Shown here piece after piece: positions 53,555 through 62,934 of a stretch of DNA of 64,000 nucleotides. The DNA is from Butyrivibrio sp. FCS014. Lineage in GTDB: Bacteria > Bacillota > Clostridia > Lachnospirales > Lachnospiraceae. Location: the NCBI RefSeq assembly GCF_000526935.1, contig NZ_JAHA01000008.1:62001-126000 (forward strand), in the 5' to 3' direction. The notes beneath the pieces were generated by a model. The model saw only the letters and a program-made list of their open reading frames with translations. It ran no database searches and was not told the origin of the DNA. Every line of letters starts with the position of its first letter. The stretch's first letter is position 1. Made by a program: the position numbers and the translations under genes.

Positions 53555-54481
53555 TCAGCCTTTTACCGCTCCTACAGTGATTCCCGAAACGAAGAATCTC
53601 TGAACGAAGGGATAGAACAAAAGTACAGGACCCGTAGCTACTACTGCCATGGCCAGCTTAACCGACTCGGTAGGCAGATCTGCAGTCTTCATGCTGACGT
53701 TACTTGCCATCTGCTTCATGGCTGTTGTGGCATTTAAGAGGTCGTACAGGTAGAACTGAAGCTGCCAGGTTGATGAATTGGTACTGAACATTGAGGATCT
53801 GTACCAGTCGTTCCAGTAACCCAGAGCCAGGAAAAGACCTACCGTAGCAAGGCCGGGTTTCAATACCGGAAGGACAATCCTGAAGAAGATCGTGAAATGT
53901 CCGGCTCCGTCGATCTTGGCGGACTCTGTGATGGCATCGGGCACGGCACCTACGATGAAGGTCCTCATAAGGATTACCAGGAAGGGACTCATCAGTGCCG
54001 GGAACCAGATTGCCAGGGTTGAACCCTTAAGGCCAAGAACATTGGCATACATCAGGTACCAGGGGATCATTCCACCTCCAAAGATACTTGTGAAATAGAT
54101 GAGGAATGAAACCGTATTTCTGTACTTGAACTCTTTTCTTGAAATAACATAGCCTGTGAGGGTTATCATCATAAGTCCCAGGCCTGTTCCCACTACTGTG
54201 TAGTACAGTGTCATCTTGTAAGCCTGAAGGATATCCTTGGGTGACTTGAAGATGGTCTGGTAGGCAGAGAGTGTAAAGTCTCTCGGGAGCAGTGAATAAC
54301 CCTGTGTAAGGATTGTTGCGTTGTCCGTAAAGGAACCGGAAACAATTATTATGAAAGGCAGCACGCATATGATCGATCCAAGTATCAGGAGAGTATATGC
54401 GATGGCCTCAAAAACTTTCGTGCCTGTGGACTTTTTGATGGTCTTGGGGGCAGAAGGTTCGTAATCCAGATCTCTTGCCAT
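53555..54481 (-). CDS. Carbohydrate ABC permease, LplC type
   Basis: 308 residues with about six helices and the EAA loop for the ATPase (ESAKIDGAGHFTIFFRIVLPVLKPG). The N-terminus is cytoplasmic (MARDLDYEPSAPKTIKKS). It forms a heterodimer with the LplB-type permease encoded 16 nt upstream. No ATPase gene is adjacent; MsmX-type protein at 35760-36869 is the likely partner. Confidence 0.93.
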   Translation of the reverse strand: MARDLDYEPSAPKTIKKSTGTKVFEAIAYTLLILGSIICVLPFIIIVSGSFTDNATILTQGYSLLPRDFTLSAYQTIFKSPKDILQAYKMTLYYTVVGTGLGLMMITLTGYVISRKEFKYRNTVSFLIYFTSIFGGGMIPWYLMYANVLGLKGSTLAIWFPALMSPFLVILMRTFIVGAVPDAITESAKIDGAGHFTIFFRIVLPVLKPGLATVGLFLALGYWNDWYRSSMFSTNSSTWQLQFYLYDLLNATTAMKQMASNVSMKTADLPTESVKLAMAVVATGPVLLFYPFVQRFFVSGITVGAVKG

Positions 54482-54497
54482 CTTTGTGCTCCTTTCT

Positions 54498-55925
54498 TTA
54501 GAATAATGCGTATTCCGGATTTCTCTTTTTAACGATGTAGTTCACAAGAACAATGATCAAGAAGCCGAACAGTGACTGGTAAAGACCTGCCGCAGTTCCA
54601 AGTCCAATGGACAGAGGCTGCGTCATTGTGATTCTGTAAACGTAGGTGTCAAAAATATCCGTTGCGTTGAACAAAACTCCGTTGTTTCCGATAAGCTGAT
54701 AGAACAGCTCGAACTGGCCTTTCATAATGCTTCCCAGTGCGTAGAGCAGAAGGATTATGAATGTGGGCTTGATGTGTGGCAGTGTGATGTACCATATCTG
54801 CTGAAGCTCATTGGCTCCGTCCACTCTTGCCGCCTCATAGATCTCATTGTCTATGCCCATGATGGTGGCCAGATATACAACCATTCCGTATCCGATATTC
54901 TTCCAGAGATAGAAGAAGGTGATAAGGAAAGGCCAGTAGGAGGGATTGTTGTAGAAGTCAATCCTCTCTCCTCCCATCTGTGTAACCAGATTGTTTATAA
55001 GACCGTACTGATATTCAAATACGTTATACACGATAACCTTCAGGATAACGAAGGATACGAAGTAGGGCATGAACATCAGTGTCTGTGAAGTCTTCTTGAA
55101 CCATTTGACTGTCACACGGCTTACCAGTATGGCAAAAAAGATCTGAAGGATATTGCCTATACCGATGAAAACAACGTTGTAAAGTACTGTGTTCTTGGTG
55201 AGTCTGAACAGGTCTGCCTTGATCAGGAATTCAAAATTCTTGAATCCGGTGAAGGGGCTGGACCAGAGACCGTCTCTGAAATTGAATGACGTAAAGGCGA
55301 AGTACACACCAAGCATGGGGAGGTAGTTGTTGATCATGAAGTACACGAAGGTCGGTATCAGCATAACGAACAGTACCCAGTTCCTCTTGAGTTCCACCCA
55401 AAGGCCGTGCTCTCTGTATTTATCTCTCTCTTTCTTCTCAAGAATTTTGATGTAGATGTAAGCGGCTATAGAGATCACCAGCTCTATATAAACCACTGCT
55501 CCGGGAAGAAAGCCCGTCATTTTGAATTTGGCATTTGAGAAGATCACAAATGCAATTGTTGCTGCCGCTGTCAGAAACTCAAACAGGAATGCGCATTTGC
55601 CTGCAGCCAGAAGGGAAAGCTCGCCTTTACCCTTTTTGATCCCCAGAAGGCTGCGAATGATAAATGCCACGTTGAAGTAGATGGCTGCGGCGGTAAGTAT
55701 CAGCAGGACCATTGCGAACAGTCCCAAAACTCCCTGATTAGCGTACTGGACAAAGGAGAGAAGATTGTACAGGTTGTATCCCGTAAGCAGGTCCTTCGCC
55801 ATGTCCTTGGTAACTCCTATTCTGGAGAAAAGAGCTACCAGATTGACAACCTTGATCCAGTTGAAAAACGGGAGTGCAAGGATGAGGCATACAGCACTGA
55901 TCCCCGATATCCATTTATTCCTCAT
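54498..55925 (-). CDS. Carbohydrate ABC permease, LplB type, with extra N-terminal membrane domain
   Basis: 475 residues. The last ~300 are a normal LplB permease starting LKRNWVLFVMLIPTFVYFM with an EAA loop (EAARVDGANELQQIWYITLPHIKP). The first ~175 residues form an additional domain with about four hydrophobic helices and a charged linker (KILEKKERDKYREHG), which ordinary LplB proteins lack. It is the first gene of the glycan operon, with a promoter and a perfect palindrome upstream. Confidence 0.88.
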   Translation of the reverse strand: MRNKWISGISAVCLILALPFFNWIKVVNLVALFSRIGVTKDMAKDLLTGYNLYNLLSFVQYANQGVLGLFAMVLLILTAAAIYFNVAFIIRSLLGIKKGKGELSLLAAGKCAFLFEFLTAAATIAFVIFSNAKFKMTGFLPGAVVYIELVISIAAYIYIKILEKKERDKYREHGLWVELKRNWVLFVMLIPTFVYFMINNYLPMLGVYFAFTSFNFRDGLWSSPFTGFKNFEFLIKADLFRLTKNTVLYNVVFIGIGNILQIFFAILVSRVTVKWFKKTSQTLMFMPYFVSFVILKVIVYNVFEYQYGLINNLVTQMGGERIDFYNNPSYWPFLITFFYLWKNIGYGMVVYLATIMGIDNEIYEAARVDGANELQQIWYITLPHIKPTFIILLLYALGSIMKGQFELFYQLIGNNGVLFNATDIFDTYVYRITMTQPLSIGLGTAAGLYQSLFGFLIIVLVNYIVKKRNPEYALF

Positions 55926-55956
55926 AGGAACCTCCCAAAAAGCTTTGTAAAACTTG

Positions 55957-55974
55957 AATAAAAACGTTTTTATT
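55957..55974. promoter_or_regulatory. Perfect palindromic operator near the glycan operon start
   Basis: AATAAAAACGTTTTTATT is an 18-bp perfect palindrome just downstream of the predicted transcription start (~55982). A second, weaker copy AAAACGTTTT lies at 56083-56092 (centre-to-centre ~122 bp). The core resembles LacI/CcpA-type sites; the LacI regulator of this locus is the best candidate. Confidence 0.65.
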
Positions 55975-55988
55975 GTTCTGTTGTTCGT

Positions 55989-56017
55989 AGTCTAGCACTT
56001 TGTGCAATTGCTTGCAA
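55989..56017 (-). promoter_or_regulatory. Promoter of the LplB/LplC glycan operon
   Basis: -35 TTGCAA (56017-56012), 17-nt spacer, -10 TAGACT (55994-55989), followed by the palindromic operator at +8 to +25. Confidence 0.6.
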
Positions 56018-56108
56018 TATGTTGATAACAATTTTGTAAGCAATGCACAAAGCGACACGTAAAAATTCTGTTGAATCTACTAAAACGTTTTTATTCCTTA
56101 GATCCCTA

Positions 56109-59100
56109 TCAAGGGAAAAGACTGAATATCCACCTGATAACCCTTGTAACAACCTTAACAACAACCTTGATAATGGTCACAGGTGTAACAGGTGTTGAAG
56201 GATTATGCGGCTCATCCTGGCCGGGTTCATCAGGATTTTCAGGATTCTCGGGCTGAGCAGGATTGTCCGGATTCTCAGGATCTGTTGGCTCAATCGTCTC
56301 GCCGGGATTCTGAGGATCTTCAGGATCTTCAGGGTCTTCGGGCTCTTCAGGGTCCTCGGGCTCCTGGGGATCCTGAGGATCTTCTGTCTGTGTATCTGCA
56401 GAAACCACATCAATGTAGTCGTAGTTGAGCCAGTCTCCGTTCCAGGTTCCACCGAGGATCAGTCTGTTGTAGCCTTCCTTCAGCTCAACCTCTATGTCTG
56501 CATAGATCATGTGATCCCAGCCCTGGCCGTTGTTGGGCAGTTCAAATGATACACTTGGCTGTCCCTCAAGCTGGTATACAGCTGTCATATCTGCTCCTGC
56601 GCCGTTTGCCGCAACAGTGATCTTATAATTTCCGGCCTTAGCCGCAAAAATGCTGTAGTCTGTGTAGTTCAGTTTCTTGGCGATGATGTCATCACCTACA
56701 ACGAAGGATGATACTGTTGCACCCATTCCACCTACGCCGTTTGCATCTGCACGTCCTGAGTAGAAGCTCTGGTGCTCTGCAGGAGGATTGTTCGCAGATC
56801 TCACATTGTGATCCTCTGCCTCGTATCTCTCTGCGCCTGTCTCTTCGATAATGGTCACGGGAACAGCCGCAAGATCCAGGAATACCACCTGCTCTCCTTC
56901 AGCTGCCTCGTTGGCAAAGCTTACCGTGTTTGCACCTTCCGCAAGGTCTGCTGTTCCAAATACGGTTCTGAATTCAGGCTCCTCGCCGTCCTTCATGTAG
57001 CCGGCAAAATATCTGTACTGACCCGCAAATTCAGCATCAACCGCTACGTTTACAGTGCTCTCGTCAAAAGAGACAGCATCGCCCTTAACTCTTACAAAGC
57101 CGCTTACAGGCTCAGGATATCCGTCGGGAGCTTCAATCTCATCGGCACTTATAATGTCAATGCAATCGATATTTGCCCAGTCATCCTGGTCGATGATGGT
57201 ACCTGAAAGCATGAAATTATTGAAGCCTTCCTCAAGATGAATATCAAGCACGGAGCTATTCATGGAATTCCAGGGTGCTCCTGCGTTGTCCAGAGTAATG
57301 GCTGTGTTCTCACCGCCATTGAGTTTGTACACCGCAACCATTCCATCCTGGCCGTTTCCGTTCCAGTGCCAGGTAAGACGATAGTCGCCGGCCTTCTGAG
57401 CAAAGATGACAAAATCAACATACTTCATGTTGGACCAGTCTTCAGCAATCTCATCAAAGGCAACATGGGTGTTAAGATTACCAACCGCGTAGCCTGCTGA
57501 AAAGAATGACTGTCCCTCAAGCCCTGCATTAGTGTAGTAGAACTCACCCTCAAGTCTTAAGGTTCCGTCTTCCTTAAGGGTCACAAAATGTCTTGTGGTG
57601 GCGATGTAATCGATATTCATCCAGCCGCTTCCCAGAGCGCCTGAGATCTTAACGGTATTCTCGCCCTTCTCGAGGTTCACATAGGCAACAACATCATGCA
57701 TCTTATCCCATGCTCCGCCTGAAAGCCTGGGTACAGACACAAGCTGCGCATCATTGTCTCCGGCTTTAACAAGGATCTCCTTGTCGTCGTCGCCGTTGTA
57801 ATGCATAACAATGGGATATGTTCCCTTGTCCAAAGCCTTAACGGTAAAGGTCAGGTAATTGATATTTGACCAGTCCTCTGTCACATTCTCTGCTGTAACA
57901 TCAGGATTGTTCATGTTTCCTGCAGCTTTGCCGCCGGAGTAGAAGTTCTGCTCCTCTACTTTGCCGCCTTTTATGGCGCATACAGCCTCATCTTCTGTCT
58001 CAAGCTTCTGCCAGCCACTGAGAAAATCACTTACGGGCTCTGCTGTGACAGGCTCTGTTGTGTTCTCAAAAGTCTGCGCATTGCACCACTTGCTCACAAC
58101 GTTTATGAGTTCTGTATTTGCGCTTCCTACAGAAGTTGCGGAATTTGCCCACAGCTCTTTTATCTCATCGAATTCTGCTGTGGAAATATCAAGACCGTTG
58201 TCCATGTACTCGGGATGATGGTAAAGTCCCCAGTTTCCGTAACCGGTAATGGTCTTATAGGTCCAGGATGTCCAGTTGATACCAAGCTCTGTAAGAAGCC
58301 CCAGGCCCTCATCCCAGGCATCGATGCTGTTGAAATAGTTGAACTCGCCCATGTAGCTGGGTACGTTGTAGTCTGCGTTGCCGATTGCATTGGTCTTGTT
58401 CTCCATGTTGACGATCTGACCGCCGCCCACATTGTCATAATCATCGTAGAGATAATTATGATACTCATACATTACATTTTCCCAGCCGTAGTCGTCGGGA
58501 TTGGGAAGGTCCTCGGGATTCCAGGTGGCTTCCATGATAACCACATGGTCGGGATCTTCCTGTCTTATAACGTCATAAGCTTTGTCGTAGACATCCCAGA
58601 GAATGGAATGGAGCTCATCTGCAGACTTTGAAGAATTGTAACGATAGGTGCAATAGGGCTCATTGAGAAGATCATAGCCTGCAACGGTGGCATTGCCGTT
58701 GTACCTTGCGGCGATAACTCTCCACAAGCTGTAATAGAGCTCCTGATTTGCTCCGGCATTGTCGCCGAAGAAAAACTCTGATCCCGCTTCTTTTGCATCC
58801 TTGCCATCCTTGCCGGAGTGGTCGCTTCCGTTCTGGGAGCCGGGAGCTCCGTGCATATCAAGGATCACGTAAAGACCGTACTTGGAGCACATGTCCACAA
58901 ACCAGTCAAGTCTCTCAAAAGCTGCAGCGTAAGGATCTGCTACGCCCTCGTCATAGCCGTAATAATTTCCGTTTTCATCCACCAGGTTTCTCCACCAGAA
59001 CGGAAGACGGATAGTGTTCATTCCCATGGCCTTGCAGTTTGCAAAGTCCTCTTCCTGCCAGTAGGCTGCTTCCCAGGTGTCCACCAGCTCTTTTGCCCCA

Positions 59101-59420
59101 TCCTCTCCGAATCTCTCTGTGAGATTTGAAAGGATTGTGGACTGATCATACACCGCTGCGGATTCACCTGAAGGTGTCATCCAGAATTCCTGCAGAAGAT
59201 ATCCGCCTGCATTGGTGCCTCGAAGGTTAATGATGTCTCCGCGGCCATAGTCGGTTCGCAGGTTCTTCCCGTCTGCCTTGATAAAGGCCGATGATTCTTG
59301 CATCGCTTCTCCCTCCGTTGCCATAGCAGGAATTCCAGGTGTCCCCAGCGCAAGCACAGCTGACATTGCCAGGGCAAAACTGCGTTTCAACAGTGACATA
59401 TGTTTCGTTTTGATACTCAT
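56109..59420 (-). CDS. Large secreted GH5 glycoside hydrolase with CBM-like modules
   Basis: 1103 residues. Signal peptide (~1-34), GH5 catalytic domain (~45-440) with acid/base Glu254 in YDLLNEPYC and nucleophile Glu359 in SYMGEF, then CBM-like beta-sandwich modules at ~465-612, ~618-762 and ~864-1010. The first two and the fourth share FYSGG/FFSAG, DWSN or NYTDYS and N(I/Y)DYI segments; a shorter Ig-like module (~770-858) lies between. A Pro/Glu/Asp-rich linker (~1012-1078) leads to a C-terminal hydrophobic, basic segment (VTIIKVVVKVVTRVIRWIFS). It likely cleaves a beta-mannan, beta-glucan or related polysaccharide outside the cell. Confidence 0.9.
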   Translation of the reverse strand: MSIKTKHMSLLKRSFALAMSAVLALGTPGIPAMATEGEAMQESSAFIKADGKNLRTDYGRGDIINLRGTNAGGYLLQEFWMTPSGESAAVYDQSTILSNLTERFGEDGAKELVDTWEAAYWQEEDFANCKAMGMNTIRLPFWWRNLVDENGNYYGYDEGVADPYAAAFERLDWFVDMCSKYGLYVILDMHGAPGSQNGSDHSGKDGKDAKEAGSEFFFGDNAGANQELYYSLWRVIAARYNGNATVAGYDLLNEPYCTYRYNSSKSADELHSILWDVYDKAYDVIRQEDPDHVVIMEATWNPEDLPNPDDYGWENVMYEYHNYLYDDYDNVGGGQIVNMENKTNAIGNADYNVPSYMGEFNYFNSIDAWDEGLGLLTELGINWTSWTYKTITGYGNWGLYHHPEYMDNGLDISTAEFDEIKELWANSATSVGSANTELINVVSKWCNAQTFENTTEPVTAEPVSDFLSGWQKLETEDEAVCAIKGGKVEEQNFYSGGKAAGNMNNPDVTAENVTEDWSNINYLTFTVKALDKGTYPIVMHYNGDDDKEILVKAGDNDAQLVSVPRLSGGAWDKMHDVVAYVNLEKGENTVKISGALGSGWMNIDYIATTRHFVTLKEDGTLRLEGEFYYTNAGLEGQSFFSAGYAVGNLNTHVAFDEIAEDWSNMKYVDFVIFAQKAGDYRLTWHWNGNGQDGMVAVYKLNGGENTAITLDNAGAPWNSMNSSVLDIHLEEGFNNFMLSGTIIDQDDWANIDCIDIISADEIEAPDGYPEPVSGFVRVKGDAVSFDESTVNVAVDAEFAGQYRYFAGYMKDGEEPEFRTVFGTADLAEGANTVSFANEAAEGEQVVFLDLAAVPVTIIEETGAERYEAEDHNVRSANNPPAEHQSFYSGRADANGVGGMGATVSSFVVGDDIIAKKLNYTDYSIFAAKAGNYKITVAANGAGADMTAVYQLEGQPSVSFELPNNGQGWDHMIYADIEVELKEGYNRLILGGTWNGDWLNYDYIDVVSADTQTEDPQDPQEPEDPEEPEDPEDPEDPQNPGETIEPTDPENPDNPAQPENPENPDEPGQDEPHNPSTPVTPVTIIKVVVKVVTRVIRWIFSLFP

Positions 59421-59594
59421 ACCTTTGTAATTCCTCCCTTTGCTTTAGTTTTTTACCACGTTCTTCCCCCGTATAATGTGGCTTACGAAACGGATTTATC
59501 TTAGCATCGGGAAGAGGGGGATAATAGGGGCATACTTGTTTTGTGATAGGTCAATATTGCTTTTTTGTTTTGGATATAATAAAATGACTCCATT

Positions 59595-60467
59595 ATGGAA
59601 AAGAGCTATGAACTTAGAGATCAGGCCTTTTTAAGGCATGAAAACGACAGAATAACAGACGGACTGGATATCTTTTTCTGGGTCTTTGATGACTCCAGTT
59701 CCTATGTGGCTACCCATTGGCATTCCGCCATTGAGGTCATGTACATACTTGAGGGAGAAGTTGATATCACAGTGAACGGAAGCACCACCGAGCTGCTTCC
59801 GGGAGATGTTTTTCTTGTGGATTCGGCAATTCCCCACTCCACCAAGTCCCTGAATGGCAACAAGGCGGTTCTTATTCAGCTCCCCTATCCTCTTTTGGAG
59901 CGCTATATCCCGGACCTTAATTCCAGAAGGTTTGAGCTTAACTGCAAAAGCGATAACCCAATTGTAAGGACCAAGGTTCTGCAACTTATCGAAATAATAA
60001 AACAGATGCAGGTTGTTTTTGAGGTAAAGCCTGAAGGGGAAATTCTTAGATTTAATTCACTGCTCTTTGAATTCATGTTCCAGATCTATCACAACTTCTC
60101 CGAGGAAGTAAGTGATACAGACAGCAGAAAAGAGACCAAGACCTTTGGCAGGATCCAGAATATCCTGGACTATCTGGACAACAACTATGCATCCCAGATA
60201 AGCCTTGATGAAATTGCTTCTGTGGCCTGCTTCCAGAAGGAATACTTCTGCCACTTTTTCAAGAAACAGATGGGGATCACCTACACCAGATATTTAAACG
60301 ATCTGAGACTTGCCAAGATCAGGAAAGACCTGGCAGAGACTGACCTGCCCCTTAAGGATATTCTGGAAAAACACGGCTTTACCAATTACAAGCTCTTCAG
60401 AAAAATGTTCAATGAGACTTTTGGCTGCACTCCTGTGGCCTACAGAAAAAAACTCATGGAAGTTTAG
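59595..60467 (+). CDS. AraC-family regulator with cupin sensing domain
   Basis: 290 residues. An N-terminal cupin (HWHSAIEVMYILEGEVDITVNGS, then ELLPGDVFLVDSAIPHS) is followed by the two-HTH AraC DNA-binding domain (SLDEIASVACFQKEYFCHFFKKQMGITYTRYLNDLRL, then DILEKHGFTNYKLFRKMFNETFGCTP). It is divergent from the GH5 gene and likely controls it in response to a sugar. A TATAAT box lies only 15 nt before the ATG and no ribosome site is seen, so translation may be leaderless or start otherwise. It ends with a 4-nt overlap with rpe. Confidence 0.9.
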   Translation: MEKSYELRDQAFLRHENDRITDGLDIFFWVFDDSSSYVATHWHSAIEVMYILEGEVDITVNGSTTELLPGDVFLVDSAIPHSTKSLNGNKAVLIQLPYPLLERYIPDLNSRRFELNCKSDNPIVRTKVLQLIEIIKQMQVVFEVKPEGEILRFNSLLFEFMFQIYHNFSEEVSDTDSRKETKTFGRIQNILDYLDNNYASQISLDEIASVACFQKEYFCHFFKKQMGITYTRYLNDLRLAKIRKDLAETDLPLKDILEKHGFTNYKLFRKMFNETFGCTPVAYRKKLMEV

Positions 60468-61117
60468 GCTTCCATGAGTTTTATCAGTTCTTTTGCATTT
60501 TCTTTTGCATCGCCTCTGAAAACCGAGGAACCGGCCACTATAACATTGGCGCCGGCTGCGATGACCTTCTTAATATTGTCTTTGGTGATACCTCCGTCTA
60601 CCTGAACGTCAGTATCAAGACCTCTGTCATTTAACATCTTCCTTACAGCCTTTATCTTGTCGTAGGTTGCCTCGATAAAGGGCTGCCCGCCAAAACCGGG
60701 CTCTACTGTCATCACCAGGATCATGTCGACCTTATCAAGATAGGGCTCAAGTACATCTACTGCCGTACCGGGCTTGATGGAGATACCGGCTTTTTTGCCA
60801 AGGCTGTGGATTTTGTCTATGACAGCCTGTGGATCGTCTGCTGCCTCGATGTGGAAAGTGATGATGTCTGCACCGCTCTCTGCAAACTCCTCAATGTATC
60901 TTATAGGATCCACGATCATAAGATGCACATCAAACACCATGTCCGATGCACTTCTGATGCTCTTAATCACCGGCATTCCAAAGGAAATGGATGGCACAAA
61001 CGTGCCATCCATAACATCTACATGAAGGTAGGGTGCACCAGCCTCGTCCACGTCGGCGATCTGCTGACCCAGGTTTTTAAAATCCGCTGCTAAAATTGAA
61101 GGACTTAAAATATTCAT
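60464..61117 (-). CDS. rpe: Ribulose-phosphate 3-epimerase
   Basis: 217 residues of the TIM-barrel epimerase that interconverts ribulose-5-phosphate and xylulose-5-phosphate. HVDVMDGTFVPSISFG holds metal and catalytic Asp residues; VEPGFGGQPF and VDGGITKDN are the phosphate-binding loops. It overlaps the transketolase C-subunit stop by 1 nt (TAATG) and is the last gene of the pentose operon. Confidence 0.96.
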   Translation of the reverse strand: MNILSPSILAADFKNLGQQIADVDEAGAPYLHVDVMDGTFVPSISFGMPVIKSIRSASDMVFDVHLMIVDPIRYIEEFAESGADIITFHIEAADDPQAVIDKIHSLGKKAGISIKPGTAVDVLEPYLDKVDMILVMTVEPGFGGQPFIEATYDKIKAVRKMLNDRGLDTDVQVDGGITKDNIKKVIAAGANVIVAGSSVFRGDAKENAKELIKLMEA

Positions 61118-62058
61118 TAACCTAAAAATTCCTTTACTGATGAGTATACTCCGTCACCATCAAGGCCGTACTTCTTAACCAGATCTCCTGCAGAGCCGGA
61201 CTCGCCGAACTTATCCTGCATACCGATCTTCTTTACTACTGTAGGGCACTCCTCTGAAAGGACGTCACATACAGCACTTCCGAGACCGCCGATAACGGAA
61301 TGCTCCTCAACGGTAACAACCTTACCGGTCTTCTTTGCTGTTGCAACTACAACCTCTCTGTCGATGGGTTTGATGGTGCAGATATTTACAACCTCAGCGC
61401 TGATGCCGTCTGCAGCAAGCTTCTCAGCTGCCTCAAGTGCTGCTCCAACGCCGATACCTGTTGCAATAATACTAACATCAGTACCCTCTCTAAGTACAGT
61501 ACCTTTTCCGATTTCGAATTTGTAATCGGGTCTGTCGTTAACTACAGGGCAGGCTGCACGGCCGAATCTGATATAAACAGGGCCCTCGTGCTCAGCTGCT
61601 GCTCTTACGCAGGCTCTTGCCTCGATATCATCTGCGGGACACATAACAACCATTCCGGGAATGGTGCGCATAAGTGCGATGTCCTCGTTACACTGATGGC
61701 TGGCACCGTCCTCACCTACAGTGATACCTGCGTGGGTTCCGCCGATCTTAACGTTAAGGTGGGGGTATCCGATGGAATTACGAACCTGCTCAAAGGCACG
61801 TCCTGTAGCAAACATTGCAAAGGTGCTTACAAAAGGGATCTTGCCTGTTGTTGCAAGGCCTGCTGCGATGCCCATCATATTGCACTCTGCGATACCGCAG
61901 TCGATGTGACGATCGGGGAATTCCTTCTTGAACCATCCGGTTCTTGTTGCTGCTGCCAGGTCTGCATCAAGGACTACAACCTTGTCGTTAACCTTGGCAA
62001 GCTCTATAAGTTCTTTTCCATAGCTGTCTCTTGTAGCTATCTTCTTAACTTCACTCAT
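61117..62058 (-). CDS. Transketolase, C-terminal subunit
   Basis: 313 residues forming the pyrimidine-binding and C-terminal domains of transketolase (DADLAAATRTGWFKKEFPDRHIDCGIAECNMMGIAAGLA, then GGTHAGITVGEDGASHQ and RFGRAACPVVNDRPD). In this family the enzyme is split; the active site forms with the N-subunit encoded upstream (15-nt gap). It transfers two-carbon ketol units between pentose phosphates. Confidence 0.94.
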   Translation of the reverse strand: MSEVKKIATRDSYGKELIELAKVNDKVVVLDADLAAATRTGWFKKEFPDRHIDCGIAECNMMGIAAGLATTGKIPFVSTFAMFATGRAFEQVRNSIGYPHLNVKIGGTHAGITVGEDGASHQCNEDIALMRTIPGMVVMCPADDIEARACVRAAAEHEGPVYIRFGRAACPVVNDRPDYKFEIGKGTVLREGTDVSIIATGIGVGAALEAAEKLAADGISAEVVNICTIKPIDREVVVATAKKTGKVVTVEEHSVIGGLGSAVCDVLSEECPTVVKKIGMQDKFGESGSAGDLVKKYGLDGDGVYSSVKEFLG

Positions 62059-62073
62059 GCTTCAACCTCCTTC

Positions 62074-62907
62074 TCAGCCTTCCAACTCTTTGCCGATCTT
62101 CTCAAGATCCGCCATAGCGATAGCATATTCTTCGTCGTTAGGTGCTACGCCGTGCCATGCAACCTGGCCTTCCATGAAGGAAACGCCCTTACCCTTGAGG
62201 GAGTGTGCGATGATGGCTGTAGGCTGACCCTTAGTCTCTCTGGCCTCTTTGAAGGCTGCTCTGATGGCATCAAAGTCATGGGCATCGATATTGATAACAT
62301 GGAAGTTGAAAGCTTCAAACTTCTTGTCAATGGGATAAGGTGAGCATACCTGATCGATAGGTCCGTCGATCTGAAGACCGTTGTTGTCTACGATAACAAC
62401 AAGGTTGTCCAGCTTACGGAAGCCTGCAAACATAGCTGCCTCCCAAACCTGGCCCTCTTCGATCTCACCGTCGCCAAGAAGCGTATAGGTTCTGTAGTCT
62501 TTATTATCAAGTTTTGCAGAAAGAGCCATTCCGCAGGCAACCGAGATGCCCTGTCCAAGTGAGCCGCTGCTCATATCAAGGCCGGGAAGGTACTGCATAC
62601 TGGGGTGACCCTGAAGTCTTGATCCCAGCTTACGAAGTGTTGTGAGCTCCTCAACAGGGAAGTAGCCCTTCTGTGCCATTACAGAGTAAAGGCCGGGTGC
62701 TGTATGTCCCTTTGAAAGAACAAAGCGGTCTCTGTCGGGGTTCTTAGGATCCTTGGGATCTACATTCATCTCCTCAAAATACAGATATGTGAAGATATCT
62801 GCTGCTGATAAGGATCCGCCGGGATGTCCGGCCTTTGCCGCATGAACCGCTGTAACAATGCCCTTGCGGACTTCGTTTGCAATTTTCTGCAATTCTAAGT
62901 TCTCCAT
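62074..62907 (-). CDS. Transketolase, N-terminal (ThDP-binding) subunit
   Basis: 277 residues with the thiamin diphosphate motif GDGEIEEGQVWEAAMFAGFRKLDNLVVIVDNN and the conserved KAGHPGGSLSAADIFTYLY and GHTAPGLYSVMAQKG segments. It pairs with the downstream C-subunit to give active transketolase. It follows araD by 27 nt in the pentose operon. Confidence 0.95.
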   Translation of the reverse strand: MENLELQKIANEVRKGIVTAVHAAKAGHPGGSLSAADIFTYLYFEEMNVDPKDPKNPDRDRFVLSKGHTAPGLYSVMAQKGYFPVEELTTLRKLGSRLQGHPSMQYLPGLDMSSGSLGQGISVACGMALSAKLDNKDYRTYTLLGDGEIEEGQVWEAAMFAGFRKLDNLVVIVDNNGLQIDGPIDQVCSPYPIDKKFEAFNFHVINIDAHDFDAIRAAFKEARETKGQPTAIIAHSLKGKGVSFMEGQVAWHGVAPNDEEYAIAMADLEKIGKELEG

Positions 62908-62934
62908 ATTTCCTCCTTAAATAAAAAACGTCGT

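Noticed and set aside
56109..56450. Pro/Glu/Asp triplet repeats in the GH5 gene as a CRISPR or VNTR locus
   Set aside because: The repeat is in frame and encodes an ordinary acidic Pro-rich linker; unit lengths vary and there are no spacers.
61300..62343. A 347-codon plus-strand frame opposite the transketolase genes
   Set aside because: Very Cys-rich, without recognisable motifs, and antisense to two genes with clear transketolase signatures.
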